In this document: piece by piece, positions 32,633-42,098 of the stretch
Numbering within the stretch: position 1 is the stretch's first letter
Layout: each line of letters opens with the position of its first letter
Origin: JAMOQA01 sp964420365
Lineage (GTDB): Bacteria > Acidobacteriota > Polarisedimenticolia > J045
Assembly: GCA_964420365.1 (NCBI GenBank)
Contig: CAYQTA010000077.1
Coordinates: 80,547-144,546, forward strand
Length of the DNA: 64,000 bases
Direction: 5' to 3'
Translations under genes and position numbers: made by a program
Notes under the pieces: generated by a model
What the model was told of the DNA's origin: nothing
Database searches by the model: none
What the model saw: the letters and a program-made list of their open reading frames with translations, nothing else

Positions 32633-33631
32633 TCAGTCGGCCGCGACGGGCACGGCATCCTCCCGGTCCGCCGCGGTCCGGGGCGCATCCTGTCCGCGGC
32701 GGCGACGGTCCGCTGCCAGGGGGACGACCAGGCGCGCCACGACGTCGTCCCCGTCCAGGTCCAGGGCCGCGCCCAGCCGCTCGAACGCCCGCACGCCGAG
32801 CAGGGCCGCGAGGGCCCGCTCTCCCGCGGCAGCGAGGTGGGCCGCGACCCTCCCCTCGTCGCGGGCCGCCCGGGTCTCCCGGACGATGCCCGCCCGGCCC
32901 GGCAGGTGGAAGGTCAGCTCCACCAGGTCGATCCCGGTCGGCCGCCCGCCCACGGCCAGTTCCACAGGACCCTCCCCGGCCCGCAGCAGGGACCGCAGGG
33001 CCGTCTCGAGCCGCGTCCGGTCGACGAGGACCAGTGCCGGCACGGTCTCCTCCACCCGGGGCTGCCCGACCCCCTCCTCTCCGCAGACCTCGGCGAGGAA
33101 TGGCCGGATCTCGAGGGGCGCCGGCGCGAGGGCGCCCGCGTCTTCCTCCTCGCGGGCGAGGGCGAGGAGTTCCTCGACCAGGTGCCGGAGTCGCCGCAGC
33201 TCCCGGACGGCCGGCCCCAGGGCGCGGCGCCGGTCGATGGCTCGCTCGGGCTCCCCGAGGAGGCCGGAGAGGATCCCGTCGACCGTGTAGAGCCCGGGCA
33301 GGACGAGCGTTCCGACCGCCTCCAGCATCCGCGCCGCCTGGCGGGCCCGCTCCCGCTCGCGGGAGATCGACTCCCGGAGGGAGCGGGCCTCCTCCCGGTA
33401 GGCGATCAGCCGGGCCTCGAGGGTCGGATCGGGTTTCCCGGCCGCGGCGGCCGCGTCCATCGCTTCCGGCGGCGGGGCCAGGATGGTCCACCCGAAGGCG
33501 AACCCGGCCAGGGCAAGGGCACCGGCGAGCAGGACGCTTCCGCCCCCGAGGGAGGCGCCGGCGAACGCGCCGACGGCCATGGCGGCCGCCGGCAGCGACC
33601 GGAGCAGCAGCAGGGTGGGCCTCTCGGGCAT
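32633..33631 (-). CDS. Degenerate histidine-kinase-like membrane protein
   Basis: 332 residues from ATG at 33631, with GGGAGG upstream. Two membrane segments (about 11-30 and 33-52) precede a coiled coil (about 70-105, EEARSLRESISRERERARQ). ELRRLRHLVEELLALAREEE resembles the second helix of a HisKA domain and DRTRLETALRSLLRAGEGP resembles the N-box region of HATPase domains. However, the phosphoacceptor His position reads TLVLPGLY, the N-box Asn is Arg, and no DxGxG box is present. It therefore looks like a pseudokinase, possibly a scaffold or sensor. It ends 29 bp before the glycosyltransferase gene. Confidence 0.55.
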   Translation of the reverse strand: MPERPTLLLLRSLPAAAMAVGAFAGASLGGGSVLLAGALALAGFAFGWTILAPPPEAMDAAAAAGKPDPTLEARLIAYREEARSLRESISRERERARQAARMLEAVGTLVLPGLYTVDGILSGLLGEPERAIDRRRALGPAVRELRRLRHLVEELLALAREEEDAGALAPAPLEIRPFLAEVCGEEGVGQPRVEETVPALVLVDRTRLETALRSLLRAGEGPVELAVGGRPTGIDLVELTFHLPGRAGIVRETRAARDEGRVAAHLAAAGERALAALLGVRAFERLGAALDLDGDDVVARLVVPLAADRRRRGQDAPRTAADREDAVPVAAD

Positions 33632-33725
33632 CGCGGATCCTCCCGCCCGGTCCCGCGCGCGCGGGAACCGGACGGGGGAAAAGATGGGTCCCGGGGCACC
33701 GGCGGGCAATCCCGGGGGGAGCCGA

Positions 33726-36700
33726 TCAGTCGAGGGACATCGCGACCAGGCGGGAGATCCCGGGCTCCGGCATCGTCACGCCGTAGAGGACGTCGGCCAT
33801 CTCCATCGTGCGCTTGTTGTGCGTGATCAGGATGAACTGGGTCCGCCCGGTGAAGCCCCGGAGCACCTCCGTGAACCGGCTGACGTTGGCCTCGTCCAGG
33901 GGGGCATCGACCTCGTCGAGCAGGCAGAACGGCGGCGGCTGGTAGCGGAAGATCGCGAACAGCATGGCCGTGGCGACCAGGGCCTTCTCTCCCCCCGAGA
34001 GGAGGCCGACCGACTGGAGCTTCTTGCCCGGGGGCTGGCAGACGATCTCGATTCCGCTCTCGAGGGGATCCCCCTCGTTCTCGAGCACCAGGTCCGCCTT
34101 TCCGCCCCGGAAGAGGATGGCGAACTGTTCCTTGAAGTGGCGGCGGATCTCCCGCCACGCCTCCAGGAACCGGTCCCGGCTCTCCCGGTCCATCTTCCGG
34201 ATCGACGACGTGAGCTCGGCGATCGTCGACTCCAGGTCCTCTTTCTGGCCGGAGAGTTCCTCGAAGCGGGCCGACAGCTCGTCGTACTCCTGCTCGGCCA
34301 GGGGATTGACCACCCCGATGCGGCGCCGCCTGCCCCGGAGTTCCTCGAGGCGTGCGGCCAGCCACCGCTCGTCCGAGAGGGCCTCGGGATCGATCCCCTC
34401 CGGGGGTTCCGGTGCCAGGTCCCCCGGGTCGACGCCGAGTTCCTCCCGGCAGGTCTCGACGACGTGGGCCAGGTCGGAACGCAGTCGCTCGGCCTCGAGG
34501 CCGAACCGCTCCCGGCGGGCGCGGATCCCCTCGAGTTCCCCCAGCACGACGTCGAGCCTCTCCTCGAGCGCGTGCACGGCCGCCGTCGCCTCGCCGAGGG
34601 CGGCGGTCGCCTTCCCGAGACGGGCCTCCGCCTCGGCCACCCGGACCCGGAGACCGTCCCGGGCCCGGGTCATCTCCTCCGCCCTGGCGAGCAGTTCCGT
34701 GACCTGCCGGGCCGCGGCCTCGGCGGCCTCTTCCCCCTCCTCGCGGCGCCGGGCGAGCCGCTCGATCTCGGCGCGCACGCGGTCCGCCTCCCGCCGCACC
34801 GACTCGACCCGCTCGTCCAGTACCCGCTCGTCGGCCAGCCGATCGGCCAGGGCATCCGCGGCGGCGCGGGCCCTTTCCTCCGCCGCTTCCAGCTCCCGCC
34901 GGGCCTCGGCGAGGAGGTCCTGCACGCCGGTCACGGCGTCCTCGGCGGCGGTCAGCTCCCCGGCCAGGGACTCCGCCTCCGCCGCGGCCCGCTCTGCCGC
35001 CCGCTCCGCCTCGGCGGCAACCTCCGCCGCGAACGCGGTCTCGCGCTCGAGGCGCTCGAGGTCCCTGGCCGCCTGCTCGACCGCGAGGCGCAGCTCCTCC
35101 GCCTTCCGGCCCGCCTCGCCGAGCTCCGCCTCCAGGCGCTGCCGCTCCTCCCGGGTCTCCCCGAGGCGCCTCCGGGCCTCCGCGACGCCCGCGGCGGCAG
35201 CCCGCATCTCCTGCTCCAGGCGTTCGACCTCCCGGGCCAGCTCCTCCCGGCGGCGCGCCCGCGCGAGGAAGCCCTCGCCGCTTCCCTCGCCGACCAGGGT
35301 GACCAGCCCGCTCCGGTGCACCACGTGCCCCTCGGGGGCGAGGTAGTTCCACTCCGGCCAGCGCCGGTGCAGGTCCAGGGCCGAGGAGAGATCGTCTACG
35401 AGAACCGCGTCCTCGAGGCGGCACGAGAGCTGGCCGTTCAGCTCGGCCCGCGCCCGCAGGCGACCGGCCAGCCGGCCTCGCACGCGGGGATCGGCCGCCA
35501 GCTCCGGCGGCAGGGGACGCTCCGCCTCGCAGGGCCGCCGGGAAGGCGCGTCGAGGGGAAGGAACGTCACCTCCCCCCGGACCCCGAGGGCAAGACCGGC
35601 CAGGACATCCTCGCGCCCCTCGACGACCACGGCGGGAAGTGCCCGGCCGAGGAACGACTCCGCCGCGGACTCGACCTCCCCGTCCACCTCGAGCAGGTCG
35701 GCAAGGATGCTCCGGGCCGCGAGGCGGCCCTCGCGAGCCTTCTCGAGCACCTCCCGGGCGGGCTCGGCGCCGGCGAGACGGACCTCGAGGGAATCGAGGG
35801 CGGCCTTCTCCCCGCTCCGGGCGGCCAGCTCGGCGGCCAGCCGGGCCTCCTCCGCCCGGGCCTCCTCGAGCCGACGTCCCGCCGCCTCCTCCGCCGCCCG
35901 CGCTTCCCGGAGGCGGACCTCCAGGGCCTCCACTCGCTCCCGGGCGCGCTCCAGCGCTCCCCGGCCTTCCTCGAGGCGCGCGGAGACCTCGCCCCGGCGA
36001 GCCGCCAGCCGGTCCCGGGTGGCCAGGGCCTCGCGGTGACGGTCCCGCTCCCGGGCCGCCTCCTGGCGCGCCGCCGCCAGCCTGGCGGCCAGGTCGGCCC
36101 TTTCGTGCATTCCCCGGTGCAGCCGTTCCTCGAGGCCGCGCACCCGCTCCCGGGCGGCGTCCACCTCGCGGCGGGCCCCCTCCAGCGCCTCCCGGGCCGC
36201 CGCGACCGCCGCCGCCCGGGCCCTTCGCTCGCCGGAAAGCCTCTCGAGCCGCTCCTCGAGGGCCCGCAGCTCCCGTTCCCGGGCCCGGCGCTCCTCGTCG
36301 ATCCGGCGGCCCTCACCCTCGCGGCGCGCCGCCTCGGCCTGCAGGGCCTCGGCCCGCTCCCGGGACGAGGCGATCTCCCGTTCCGCGCGCTCCAGCTCGA
36401 GGCGCAGCCGGTGGAGTTCCTCGGAGGTCGCCTCCCGGCCGCGGCGCAGGCCGTCGAGCACCTCGCGGGCGGCCTCGAGGCGGGCCTGCAGGCGATCCCG
36501 TTCCCGGGCGACGTGTTCCCCTTCCCGGCAGGCCACCTCGTGGGCCTGGTTCGCCCGCTCGAGCCGGGAGCCCAGGTCGTCGACCCGGCGCCGGGTCCAG
36601 AAACCCCGGAGGGCGCGGATCTCCTCGTCGAGCCGCCGGGCCCGGCGGGCCGCCGCCGCCTGCCGCTTCAGGGACCGGCGCTGGCGCTCCACCTCGCGCA

Positions 36701-37286
36701 GGATGTCGTCGACCCGGAGGAGATTCGCGCGGGTCGCTTCCAGCTTCAGCTCGGCCTGCCGGCGGCGGCGCTTGTATCCCGCGATCCCGGCTGCCTCCTC
36801 GATGAACAGCCGCCGCTCCTGGGGCCGCGCGGTGACGAAGGCGGCCACCCGGCCCTGGTCGATGACCGCGTAGGTCCGGGCGCCGACCCGGGACTGCTCG
36901 AGCAGGGCCCGCACGTCCTGGAGGCGAACCCGCTTCCCGTCGACGAGGTACTCGCTCTCGCCGGTCCGGTAGAGCCGGCGCGTGATCGCCACCCGGGTGC
37001 GCCCGTCCGGCAGCGGCTCGTCCCGGGCGACCAGGTGGAGGGTGACCTCCGCCATGCCCCCCGGCCCCCGGGCCTCGCTGCCGGCGAAGATGACGTCCTC
37101 CATGCGCCGGCCGCGCAGCGCCCGGGCCGATTGTTCCCCGATCACCCAGTTGATCGCGTCGGCGATGTTGGACTTCCCGCTCCCGTTCGGCCCGACGACC
37201 GCGGTCACCCCGTCGGGGAACTCGACCACGGTCCGCTCCGGGAAGCTCTTGAAGCCGACCACCTCCATCCGCTCGAGCCGGAGCAT
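33726..37286 (-). CDS. smc: Chromosome segregation protein SMC
   Basis: 1186 residues, typical of bacterial SMC, from ATG at 37286 after GGAGGAAGG. The N-terminal ATPase half has VGPNGSGKSNIADA (Walker A, residues 32-39) and WVIGEQSARALRG. Two long coiled coils (about 170-490 and 660-1010) flank a hinge (about 500-650, from SILADLLEVDGEVESAAESF). The C-terminal half has LLSGGEKALVATAMLFAI (signature) and FCLLDEVDAPLDEANV (Walker B and D-loop). SMC dimers with ScpAB condense and resolve chromosomes. scpA/scpB are not in the window. A polyprenyl synthase gene lies 104 bp upstream. Confidence 0.97.
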   Translation of the reverse strand: MLRLERMEVVGFKSFPERTVVEFPDGVTAVVGPNGSGKSNIADAINWVIGEQSARALRGRRMEDVIFAGSEARGPGGMAEVTLHLVARDEPLPDGRTRVAITRRLYRTGESEYLVDGKRVRLQDVRALLEQSRVGARTYAVIDQGRVAAFVTARPQERRLFIEEAAGIAGYKRRRRQAELKLEATRANLLRVDDILREVERQRRSLKRQAAAARRARRLDEEIRALRGFWTRRRVDDLGSRLERANQAHEVACREGEHVARERDRLQARLEAAREVLDGLRRGREATSEELHRLRLELERAEREIASSRERAEALQAEAARREGEGRRIDEERRARERELRALEERLERLSGERRARAAAVAAAREALEGARREVDAARERVRGLEERLHRGMHERADLAARLAAARQEAARERDRHREALATRDRLAARRGEVSARLEEGRGALERARERVEALEVRLREARAAEEAAGRRLEEARAEEARLAAELAARSGEKAALDSLEVRLAGAEPAREVLEKAREGRLAARSILADLLEVDGEVESAAESFLGRALPAVVVEGREDVLAGLALGVRGEVTFLPLDAPSRRPCEAERPLPPELAADPRVRGRLAGRLRARAELNGQLSCRLEDAVLVDDLSSALDLHRRWPEWNYLAPEGHVVHRSGLVTLVGEGSGEGFLARARRREELAREVERLEQEMRAAAAGVAEARRRLGETREERQRLEAELGEAGRKAEELRLAVEQAARDLERLERETAFAAEVAAEAERAAERAAAEAESLAGELTAAEDAVTGVQDLLAEARRELEAAEERARAAADALADRLADERVLDERVESVRREADRVRAEIERLARRREEGEEAAEAAARQVTELLARAEEMTRARDGLRVRVAEAEARLGKATAALGEATAAVHALEERLDVVLGELEGIRARRERFGLEAERLRSDLAHVVETCREELGVDPGDLAPEPPEGIDPEALSDERWLAARLEELRGRRRRIGVVNPLAEQEYDELSARFEELSGQKEDLESTIAELTSSIRKMDRESRDRFLEAWREIRRHFKEQFAILFRGGKADLVLENEGDPLESGIEIVCQPPGKKLQSVGLLSGGEKALVATAMLFAIFRYQPPPFCLLDEVDAPLDEANVSRFTEVLRGFTGRTQFILITHNKRTMEMADVLYGVTMPEPGISRLVAMSLD

Positions 37287-37390
37287 CGGGCGCCCTTCCT
37301 CCTATGAACCCGCGACGGGAACCATGCAGACGGGAATCGCCGGACCCCTCTCCCGCGTCCCACGCGTTTCATGGTACCACCCGGGACGGT

Positions 37391-38407
37391 TCACCGGTCC
37401 CGGTCGATGACGGTTCTCGGCAGTTCCTCGAGGACGGTGCGGTACGCCCCTCGCCGGAACCCCCGGATGATCTCCCGGGCCTCGAGGGCGCGCCGCCGGG
37501 CCAGCTCGCGGCAGCGGTCGAGGCACCCGTTCTCCTCGAGGGCCCTCCGGAGCCGCAGCCAGGCGCCGGGCCGGAAACGGCCCTCCTCGACGACGGCCCG
37601 GATCTCCTCCCGGTCCCGGTCGGATCCCCGCTCCCACAGGTCGATCCAGGGGAGGGTCAGCCTGCCCTCGCGCAGGTCGGCGGCGACCGGCTTGCCCACC
37701 GTCTCCTCGCTCGCTACCAGGTCGAGCAGGTCGTCCGCGAGCTGGAAGGCCACCCCGAGGTTCATCCCGTAACGGGCGAGGGCGTCCTCCGTCTCCCGGT
37801 CGGCCCCGGCCAGGACCGCGGCCGCCCGGCAACAGCCCGAGAAGAGCCAGGCGGTCTTCCGTTCCACGATCGCCAGGTGCTGCTCGGCGGTCACGTCGGT
37901 CGACCCGCGCAGGTCGTGGGCGAGCATCTCTCCCTCGATCATCCGCTCGGTGGCTTCCGCCAGGATCTCGATCAGGCGCAGCTTCCCCGCCCGAAGCGCC
38001 ATGTTCATCGAACGGATGTAGAGGTAGTCGCCGAGCAGGACCGTGAACTCGTTGCCGAATACCCGGTTCGCCGCCGGGCGGCCGCGGCGGATCTCCGCCT
38101 CGTCGATGATGTCGTCGTGGACGAGGGTCGCGGTGTGAATCAGCTCGAAGACCGCTCCCACCAGGACGTCGTCCCGGCCCCGGTACCCGAGGAGCCCCGA
38201 GGTCAGCAGGACGAGGATCGGCCGGATCCGCTTTCCGCCCGCCTCCGCGAGGTAGTTCCCGGCCCTGTCGATCGGGCCCCAGGGGGAGCGGAGGTTGACC
38301 CGGATCTCCTCCTCGACCTCGGCCAGCTTGCCGCGCACGAGGGGCCAGACGGCGGCGAGGAGCGCCGGTGGCGGTCGAAAACGGGACGATGCCCGGGAAG
38401 GGGCCAT
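37391..38407 (-). CDS. ispB: Trans-polyprenyl diphosphate synthase (octaprenyl/heptaprenyl type)
   Basis: 338 residues from ATG at 38407. It elongates allylic diphosphates with isopentenyl diphosphate, probably for the quinone side chain. KRIRPILVLLTSGLLGYRG and HTATLVHDDIIDEAEIRRGRP carry the first Asp-rich motif (DDxxD) with downstream RRG(R/K)P. GNEFTVLLGDYLYIRSMNMAL follows. VAFQLADDLLDLVASEETVGKPV is the second motif region (DDxxD is LADDLLD). The residue before the first motif cluster is not bulky, consistent with a long product, but chain length is not determined. A GTG 12 bases upstream overlaps the preceding stop and is an alternative start. Confidence 0.85.
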   Translation of the reverse strand: MAPSRASSRFRPPPALLAAVWPLVRGKLAEVEEEIRVNLRSPWGPIDRAGNYLAEAGGKRIRPILVLLTSGLLGYRGRDDVLVGAVFELIHTATLVHDDIIDEAEIRRGRPAANRVFGNEFTVLLGDYLYIRSMNMALRAGKLRLIEILAEATERMIEGEMLAHDLRGSTDVTAEQHLAIVERKTAWLFSGCCRAAAVLAGADRETEDALARYGMNLGVAFQLADDLLDLVASEETVGKPVAADLREGRLTLPWIDLWERGSDRDREEIRAVVEEGRFRPGAWLRLRRALEENGCLDRCRELARRRALEAREIIRGFRRGAYRTVLEELPRTVIDRDR

Positions 38408-38415
38408 CTCGTTCC

Positions 38416-39075
38416 TCACCGCCCGTCTCCCCCGAGCCGGGATGCGGGCCGCGGCTGCTCCCGGCCCGTCCCCGGGGCGCCCGCCCGGACGACGTGGCGG
38501 ACCCCGCCGAAGTCGTACTCGAGCCGTCCCGAGGCGTCGGCGAGAATGCGCCGGGGAAACCCGTGACGGCGCAGGAGACGGCCGAGGGTCGTCCGGGTAC
38601 CGCCCGCCCGCTCGATGGCGGTACGCAGGTCCGCCCACCCGGGAGCGTCCGCCACCCGGACCGTCACGGTGGCGCCGGCCCGCCGGCGCAGCTCCCGGGT
38701 GATGTCCCGGGGTTCCGGCCGGGCGTACCGGAGCGCGTCCCAGGGCCCCCGGTCGCCGACGAGGAGCAGCACCTTTCCCCGCGGACGCCACCCCGCCAGG
38801 TCCAGGTGGAAGAACCCGCCCTCGTCGGTCCGCGCGCGGGCGATCTCCACCGGCGCGGGCGCCTGCCCGCCCTTCCGGGGAAGGAGAGGCGCCGGCGGAA
38901 CCTGGACGACCCGGACGGTGACACCGGCGAGAGGCTTCCCCTCGTCGTCGAAGACCTGGCCCTCGACCCCGGACGCGGCGGCCGGGATCGCCGCGACGAC
39001 GAGCAGCAGGCACGCGAACACCACCCCCCCTACCGGGAGGGAGTTCCCGAACCTGGTGCCGGCACCTCGGCGCAT
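38416..39075 (-). CDS. Exported CRR-domain protein of unknown function
   Basis: 219 residues. Signal peptide about 14-34 (VGGVVFACLLLVVAAIPAAAS). A carboxypeptidase-regulatory-like fold follows (SGVEGQVFDDEGKPLAGVTVRV, then ARTDEGGFFHLDLAG). The C-terminal half (about 100-219) is basic and contains RRRAGATVTVRVADAPGWAD and LEYDFGGVRHVVRAG, possibly a plastocyanin-like or DUF fold, but I cannot name it. There is an in-frame downstream helix rich in Arg. It lies between lolA and the prenyl synthase gene on the same strand, with 28 bp to lolA. Confidence 0.6.
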   Translation of the reverse strand: MRRGAGTRFGNSLPVGGVVFACLLLVVAAIPAAASGVEGQVFDDEGKPLAGVTVRVVQVPPAPLLPRKGGQAPAPVEIARARTDEGGFFHLDLAGWRPRGKVLLLVGDRGPWDALRYARPEPRDITRELRRRAGATVTVRVADAPGWADLRTAIERAGGTRTTLGRLLRRHGFPRRILADASGRLEYDFGGVRHVVRAGAPGTGREQPRPASRLGGDGR

Positions 39076-39103
39076 CTCCCCGCGGTCTCCCTTCGCGAGC
39101 GGT

Positions 39104-39796
39104 TCAGTCGCGGCTGATAGTGTACCCCTCGGGCACCTCGATCTCGAAGGTCCCCGGCGGAACGTCTCCCCGCAGGCGGCCCGGCGGCCGCAGGTCCATC
39201 ACGAGCCGGCTGCCCAGTGGATCGACGACGACGATGCGCCGGAGGTCCGGCGGGCCCGGGTCGATCACCAGCTCCACCCACTCGATGTCGTCCCGGGACT
39301 CCCGTGGCAGCAGCCGGACGTGGATCCACCCCCGTTCGCCGGTGTCCGCCGAGCCTTCGCCTTCCTCGGCCGGCAGGACGGCGAACAGGTCCGGCAGGTG
39401 CGCCCGGCCCGCGAGCAGGTCCGCGAGCAGCCGGTCGCCCTCCCGGCCCGGGAGGTCGGTCCGGTGAACCACGAGTTCCCGCTCCTCCGGGTCGAGAACC
39501 CGCCACTCGTTCCCGTCGTAGACCGCCCGCATGCCTGCCGGCCGGTCGTAGATCCACGCCAGCCGGCCGTCCGGAGCGACGAGGATCCGGCCCGCGGCCT
39601 GTTCCTCCTCGCCGAAGGTCGGGGAGACCAGGGATTGCCGGAAGCGGACCTCGAAGGGCGCGAGGTCCCGGTACCGGCCGGCCAGCCGGTCGAGAAGACG
39701 GACCGCCGCCGGGACCTCCATTCCGGCCGCCGGCACCGGCACCAGCAGCAGGGCCGCCAGGAGCGCCACCGACCCGCCGCGCCAACGTGGAACCAT
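39104..39796 (-). CDS. lolA: LolA-like outer-membrane lipoprotein carrier protein
   Basis: 230 residues from ATG at 39796 with GGGGAGGAG upstream. Signal peptide about 8-25 (VALLAALLLVPVPAAG). The mature protein has the LolA/LppX convex beta-sheet pattern: LLDRLAGRYRDLAPFEVRFRQS, then EQAAGRILVAPDGRLAWIYD, MRAVYDGNEWRVLDPEE and later IDPGPPDLRRIVVVDPLGS. LolA carries lipoproteins from LolCDE across the periplasm to the outer membrane. The start and spacing agree with known family length (about 200-230). No LolB gene is adjacent. It is divergent from the TPR gene at 39910. Confidence 0.82.
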   Translation of the reverse strand: MVPRWRGGSVALLAALLLVPVPAAGMEVPAAVRLLDRLAGRYRDLAPFEVRFRQSLVSPTFGEEEQAAGRILVAPDGRLAWIYDRPAGMRAVYDGNEWRVLDPEERELVVHRTDLPGREGDRLLADLLAGRAHLPDLFAVLPAEEGEGSADTGERGWIHVRLLPRESRDDIEWVELVIDPGPPDLRRIVVVDPLGSRLVMDLRPPGRLRGDVPPGTFEIEVPEGYTISRD

Positions 39797-39909
39797 CGGC
39801 TCCTCCCCGGGCCCGCGGACCCGTGCCCGGCGATTGTACGGTCCCCGTCGTCGTCGCGCGCGGCCATAATGGTGGTGCGCGGGCCCCGCGGGCCCCCGGA
39901 GGTCTCCCG

Positions 39910-41106
39910 ATGCGATCCCCCCGTTCCCTGATCGTCCTCCCGGTGCTCCTCGTTCTCCTCGCGGTCCCGGTCCTCCGGGCGCGGGCGGCCGGGGCCGGCC
40001 CCGACGACACCCTCGCCCGGGCGGCGCGCGCCTACGAGGAAGGAAGGTGCGCGGAGGTGCTCTCCCTCCTCGCTCCCCTCGCCGCCCGGGACCCGGCGGC
40101 CGTCGACGGCCTGTCCGAGTACCGGCGGGGCTGGTGTACATCGCGCCTGCACCGGGGCGACCCCCGCCCGTACTACGAGCGGGCGGCAGAAAAGCTGGCC
40201 CGGGAGGCGGGCGAGCCCGGGGCCCCGCTGGAGGTTCACTTCTACCTGGTGAACGCCCTGCTCAACCTGGGAAGGAAGGACGAGGCCCGGAACGCCGCGC
40301 GACGGGCACTCCAGCTCGTGGAGAGGGGCGAGCTGGTGGTCCGGGAGGACGATCCCCGGGCCTGGTTCCGGCTGGGGAAACTGGCCCGGGACGCCGGCAG
40401 GCCCGGGGACGCCCGGGAACCCTTCTCCCGGGCCCTCGACCTCGTCGAGCGGGGGAAGCATCTCCGGCGCGCGTACCTCGAGCGGATCGCGAACGCGGCG
40501 GCCGCGGCGGGGGACGGGAAGCTGGCGGAGCGGGCGGCCCGCCTCCTCGGCAGGGAGACGTCCTCTCCCCGGGGCGTCTTCGCGCGGGCCCGCGCCCTCC
40601 TGGCGGCGGGGAGTTTCGACGAGGCGCGGGAGGCATACCGGGAGGCGGCCCGCCAGCCCGGCGACCCGGGCATGGAGGCCCGCTACGCTCTCCGCGTCCT
40701 CGACCGGGTCGAGGAACTCTCCGCCTGGGGGCTCTCCCCCGCGACGACGACCGCCGACGGCCGGCCCATCGCGGACCTGGACACGGCGGGCCTCCGCGCC
40801 GCGCTCGCGGCCACGGCCAGGGAGGCGTTCCGGGTGATGGAGACCCCCCCCGTGGAGGTCCCGCGACGCAAGCGCGCGGGCACGAAGCCCGCCCCCTCGC
40901 CGGAGACCCGGGAGGCCCTGCACCGGGTCCAGGCCCGGATGTGCGGCCTGCTCCTCGAGGCGCTCCGGCGGGGAATCGACCTCCGGCCCTGGGCGGCCGT
41001 GCGCGACGGCTACGCCCCCCTTCTCTTTCACCGGTGGGAGAAGCTCTACCTCGAGCGGGCGCGCGACCAGCGGGAAGGACAGCTCATCGCCGCGAGCCCC
41101 CGGTGA
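39910..41106 (+). CDS. Exported TPR-repeat protein
   Basis: 398 residues from ATG at 39910 (GGAGG upstream). A signal peptide (IVLPVLLVLLAVPVLRARAAG) is followed by TPR-like helical hairpins from about residue 35 to 260 (ALARAARAYEEGRCAEVLSLL type; EVHFYLVNALLNLGRKDEARN; AWFRLGKLARDAGRPGDAR). The C-terminal 120 residues lack obvious repeats and include a basic segment VPRRKRAGTKPAP. Likely a periplasmic scaffold. The last 23 bases overlap the convergent gene at 41084. Function unknown. Confidence 0.65.
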   Translation: MRSPRSLIVLPVLLVLLAVPVLRARAAGAGPDDTLARAARAYEEGRCAEVLSLLAPLAARDPAAVDGLSEYRRGWCTSRLHRGDPRPYYERAAEKLAREAGEPGAPLEVHFYLVNALLNLGRKDEARNAARRALQLVERGELVVREDDPRAWFRLGKLARDAGRPGDAREPFSRALDLVERGKHLRRAYLERIANAAAAAGDGKLAERAARLLGRETSSPRGVFARARALLAAGSFDEAREAYREAARQPGDPGMEARYALRVLDRVEELSAWGLSPATTTADGRPIADLDTAGLRAALAATAREAFRVMETPPVEVPRRKRAGTKPAPSPETREALHRVQARMCGLLLEALRRGIDLRPWAAVRDGYAPLLFHRWEKLYLERARDQREGQLIAASPR

Positions 41107-41623
41107 GGCGTCCCCCCGGCGGCGGCGCTTCCGTTGCCAGGTGGAGGGCCGCTTCCCACGGATCCACCCCGAGGGCATCGGCAAGCCGCCGCGCCCGGGC
41201 GTCCATCTCGTCACCGCGGCGGACCAGGAGGGAGAGTCGGCGGGCAAGCCGGAGGCGCCGTTCGTCCCGGGCCCCCTGGCCCACCCGTTCCGCCGCGAGG
41301 CCGATTCCGCCGAGGGCGAAGAGCACCGCCCCCGCCAGGAAGGCGAGGTCCGCCCGGGACGGCGCTCCGACGCCCACCAGCAGGACGCCGGCCAGGGCGA
41401 GGCCCCAGGACGCCAGCCGCAGTCGCCGCCAGGCGTGGGCCCGCTCTTCCTCCAGGAACAGGGCCCGCTCCAGCCTCCGGCGGCGGGCCGCCAGGAGCCG
41501 GCGACGGTCCGGGTAGGCGGCGAGCCAGGCCCGGTCCCGGGGACCGGGAAGTCGGCGGGCGGCCGGCAGCCCCGCGCCCGGCCCGGGAGACCGCCCCGGC
41601 ACGCGTTCGAGGGATCCGCTCAT
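41084..41623 (-). CDS. Small basic membrane protein of unknown function
   Basis: 179 residues from ATG at 41623, overlapping the preceding stop by 4 bases (ATGA). The N-terminal half is Arg-rich (RRRLLAARRRRLERALFLEEE), then two hydrophobic segments (WGLALAGVLLVGVG and LAFLAGAVLFALGGIGL) and a charged C-terminal helix (LARRLSLLVRRGDEMDARARRLADAL). The two helices with a coiled flank recall small anchored regulators, but I cannot identify it. It is co-transcribed with the DUF4870-like gene. Overlaps the convergent TPR gene by 23 bases. Confidence 0.5.
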   Translation of the reverse strand: MSGSLERVPGRSPGPGAGLPAARRLPGPRDRAWLAAYPDRRRLLAARRRRLERALFLEEERAHAWRRLRLASWGLALAGVLLVGVGAPSRADLAFLAGAVLFALGGIGLAAERVGQGARDERRLRLARRLSLLVRRGDEMDARARRLADALGVDPWEAALHLATEAPPPGGRLTGGSRR

Positions 41624-42036
41624 TCCTGGTCCGCCAGGTCGGCGAGCCACGGGATCCGGAACCGGCCGCCCGCGAGGGCGCGGGAGAGCGCCAGGGCGGC
41701 AATCGCCAGCCAGGCGAAGAGCAGGGACAGCTCGACGGCCCGGAACAGCCGCCCGAGGAGGGGCACGAGCGAGAAGAGCCAGTCGAACGGGTAGAGCAGG
41801 ATCATCAGCACGATCCCGGACACGAACAGGGCGAGCCCCTGCCGGGCGTGCCACCGCACGAACGGGTCGGCGGAGCCGAGCAGGGGCACGACGGAGAGCG
41901 GCCCCGCGTACGCGAAGATCACCTGCAGCCGGTCCTCGTCGGCCAGGCTCACCGGCACGTGGTCCGCGTCGTCCCGCACCGTGTCCCGGGAAACTCCCTC
42001 GTCGGCCGGTCTCGCCTCCGGATCCCTCGGTTCCAT
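41620..42036 (-). CDS. DUF4870-like membrane protein
   Basis: 138 residues from ATG at 42036 with GGGAGG upstream. The N-terminal 35 residues are acidic and hydrophilic. QVIFAYAGPLSVVPLLGS begins the first membrane helix, and PFVRWHARQGLALFVSGIVLMILLY contains the HA(R/K)QGL motif of DUF4870-type and related Tic20-like small membrane proteins. Two more helices follow. Function is unknown. The first gene of a two-gene operon, transcribed divergently from mutS from a strong TTGACA promoter. Confidence 0.7.
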   Translation of the reverse strand: MEPRDPEARPADEGVSRDTVRDDADHVPVSLADEDRLQVIFAYAGPLSVVPLLGSADPFVRWHARQGLALFVSGIVLMILLYPFDWLFSLVPLLGRLFRAVELSLLFAWLAIAALALSRALAGGRFRIPWLADLADQE

Positions 42037-42068
42037 CCTCGCCTCCCGGGGCCCGCGGCCCGCCGCCC

Positions 42069-42098
42069 CTTGTAGCCGCCGGGCGCGTGCATTGTCAA
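42069..42098 (-). promoter_or_regulatory. Sigma-70-type promoter for the DUF4870-like operon
   Basis: On the minus strand TTGACA (42093-42098) and TACAAG (42069-42074) are separated by 18 nt. The -35 is a perfect match. It shares bases with the mutS -35 on the other strand. Confidence 0.6.
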
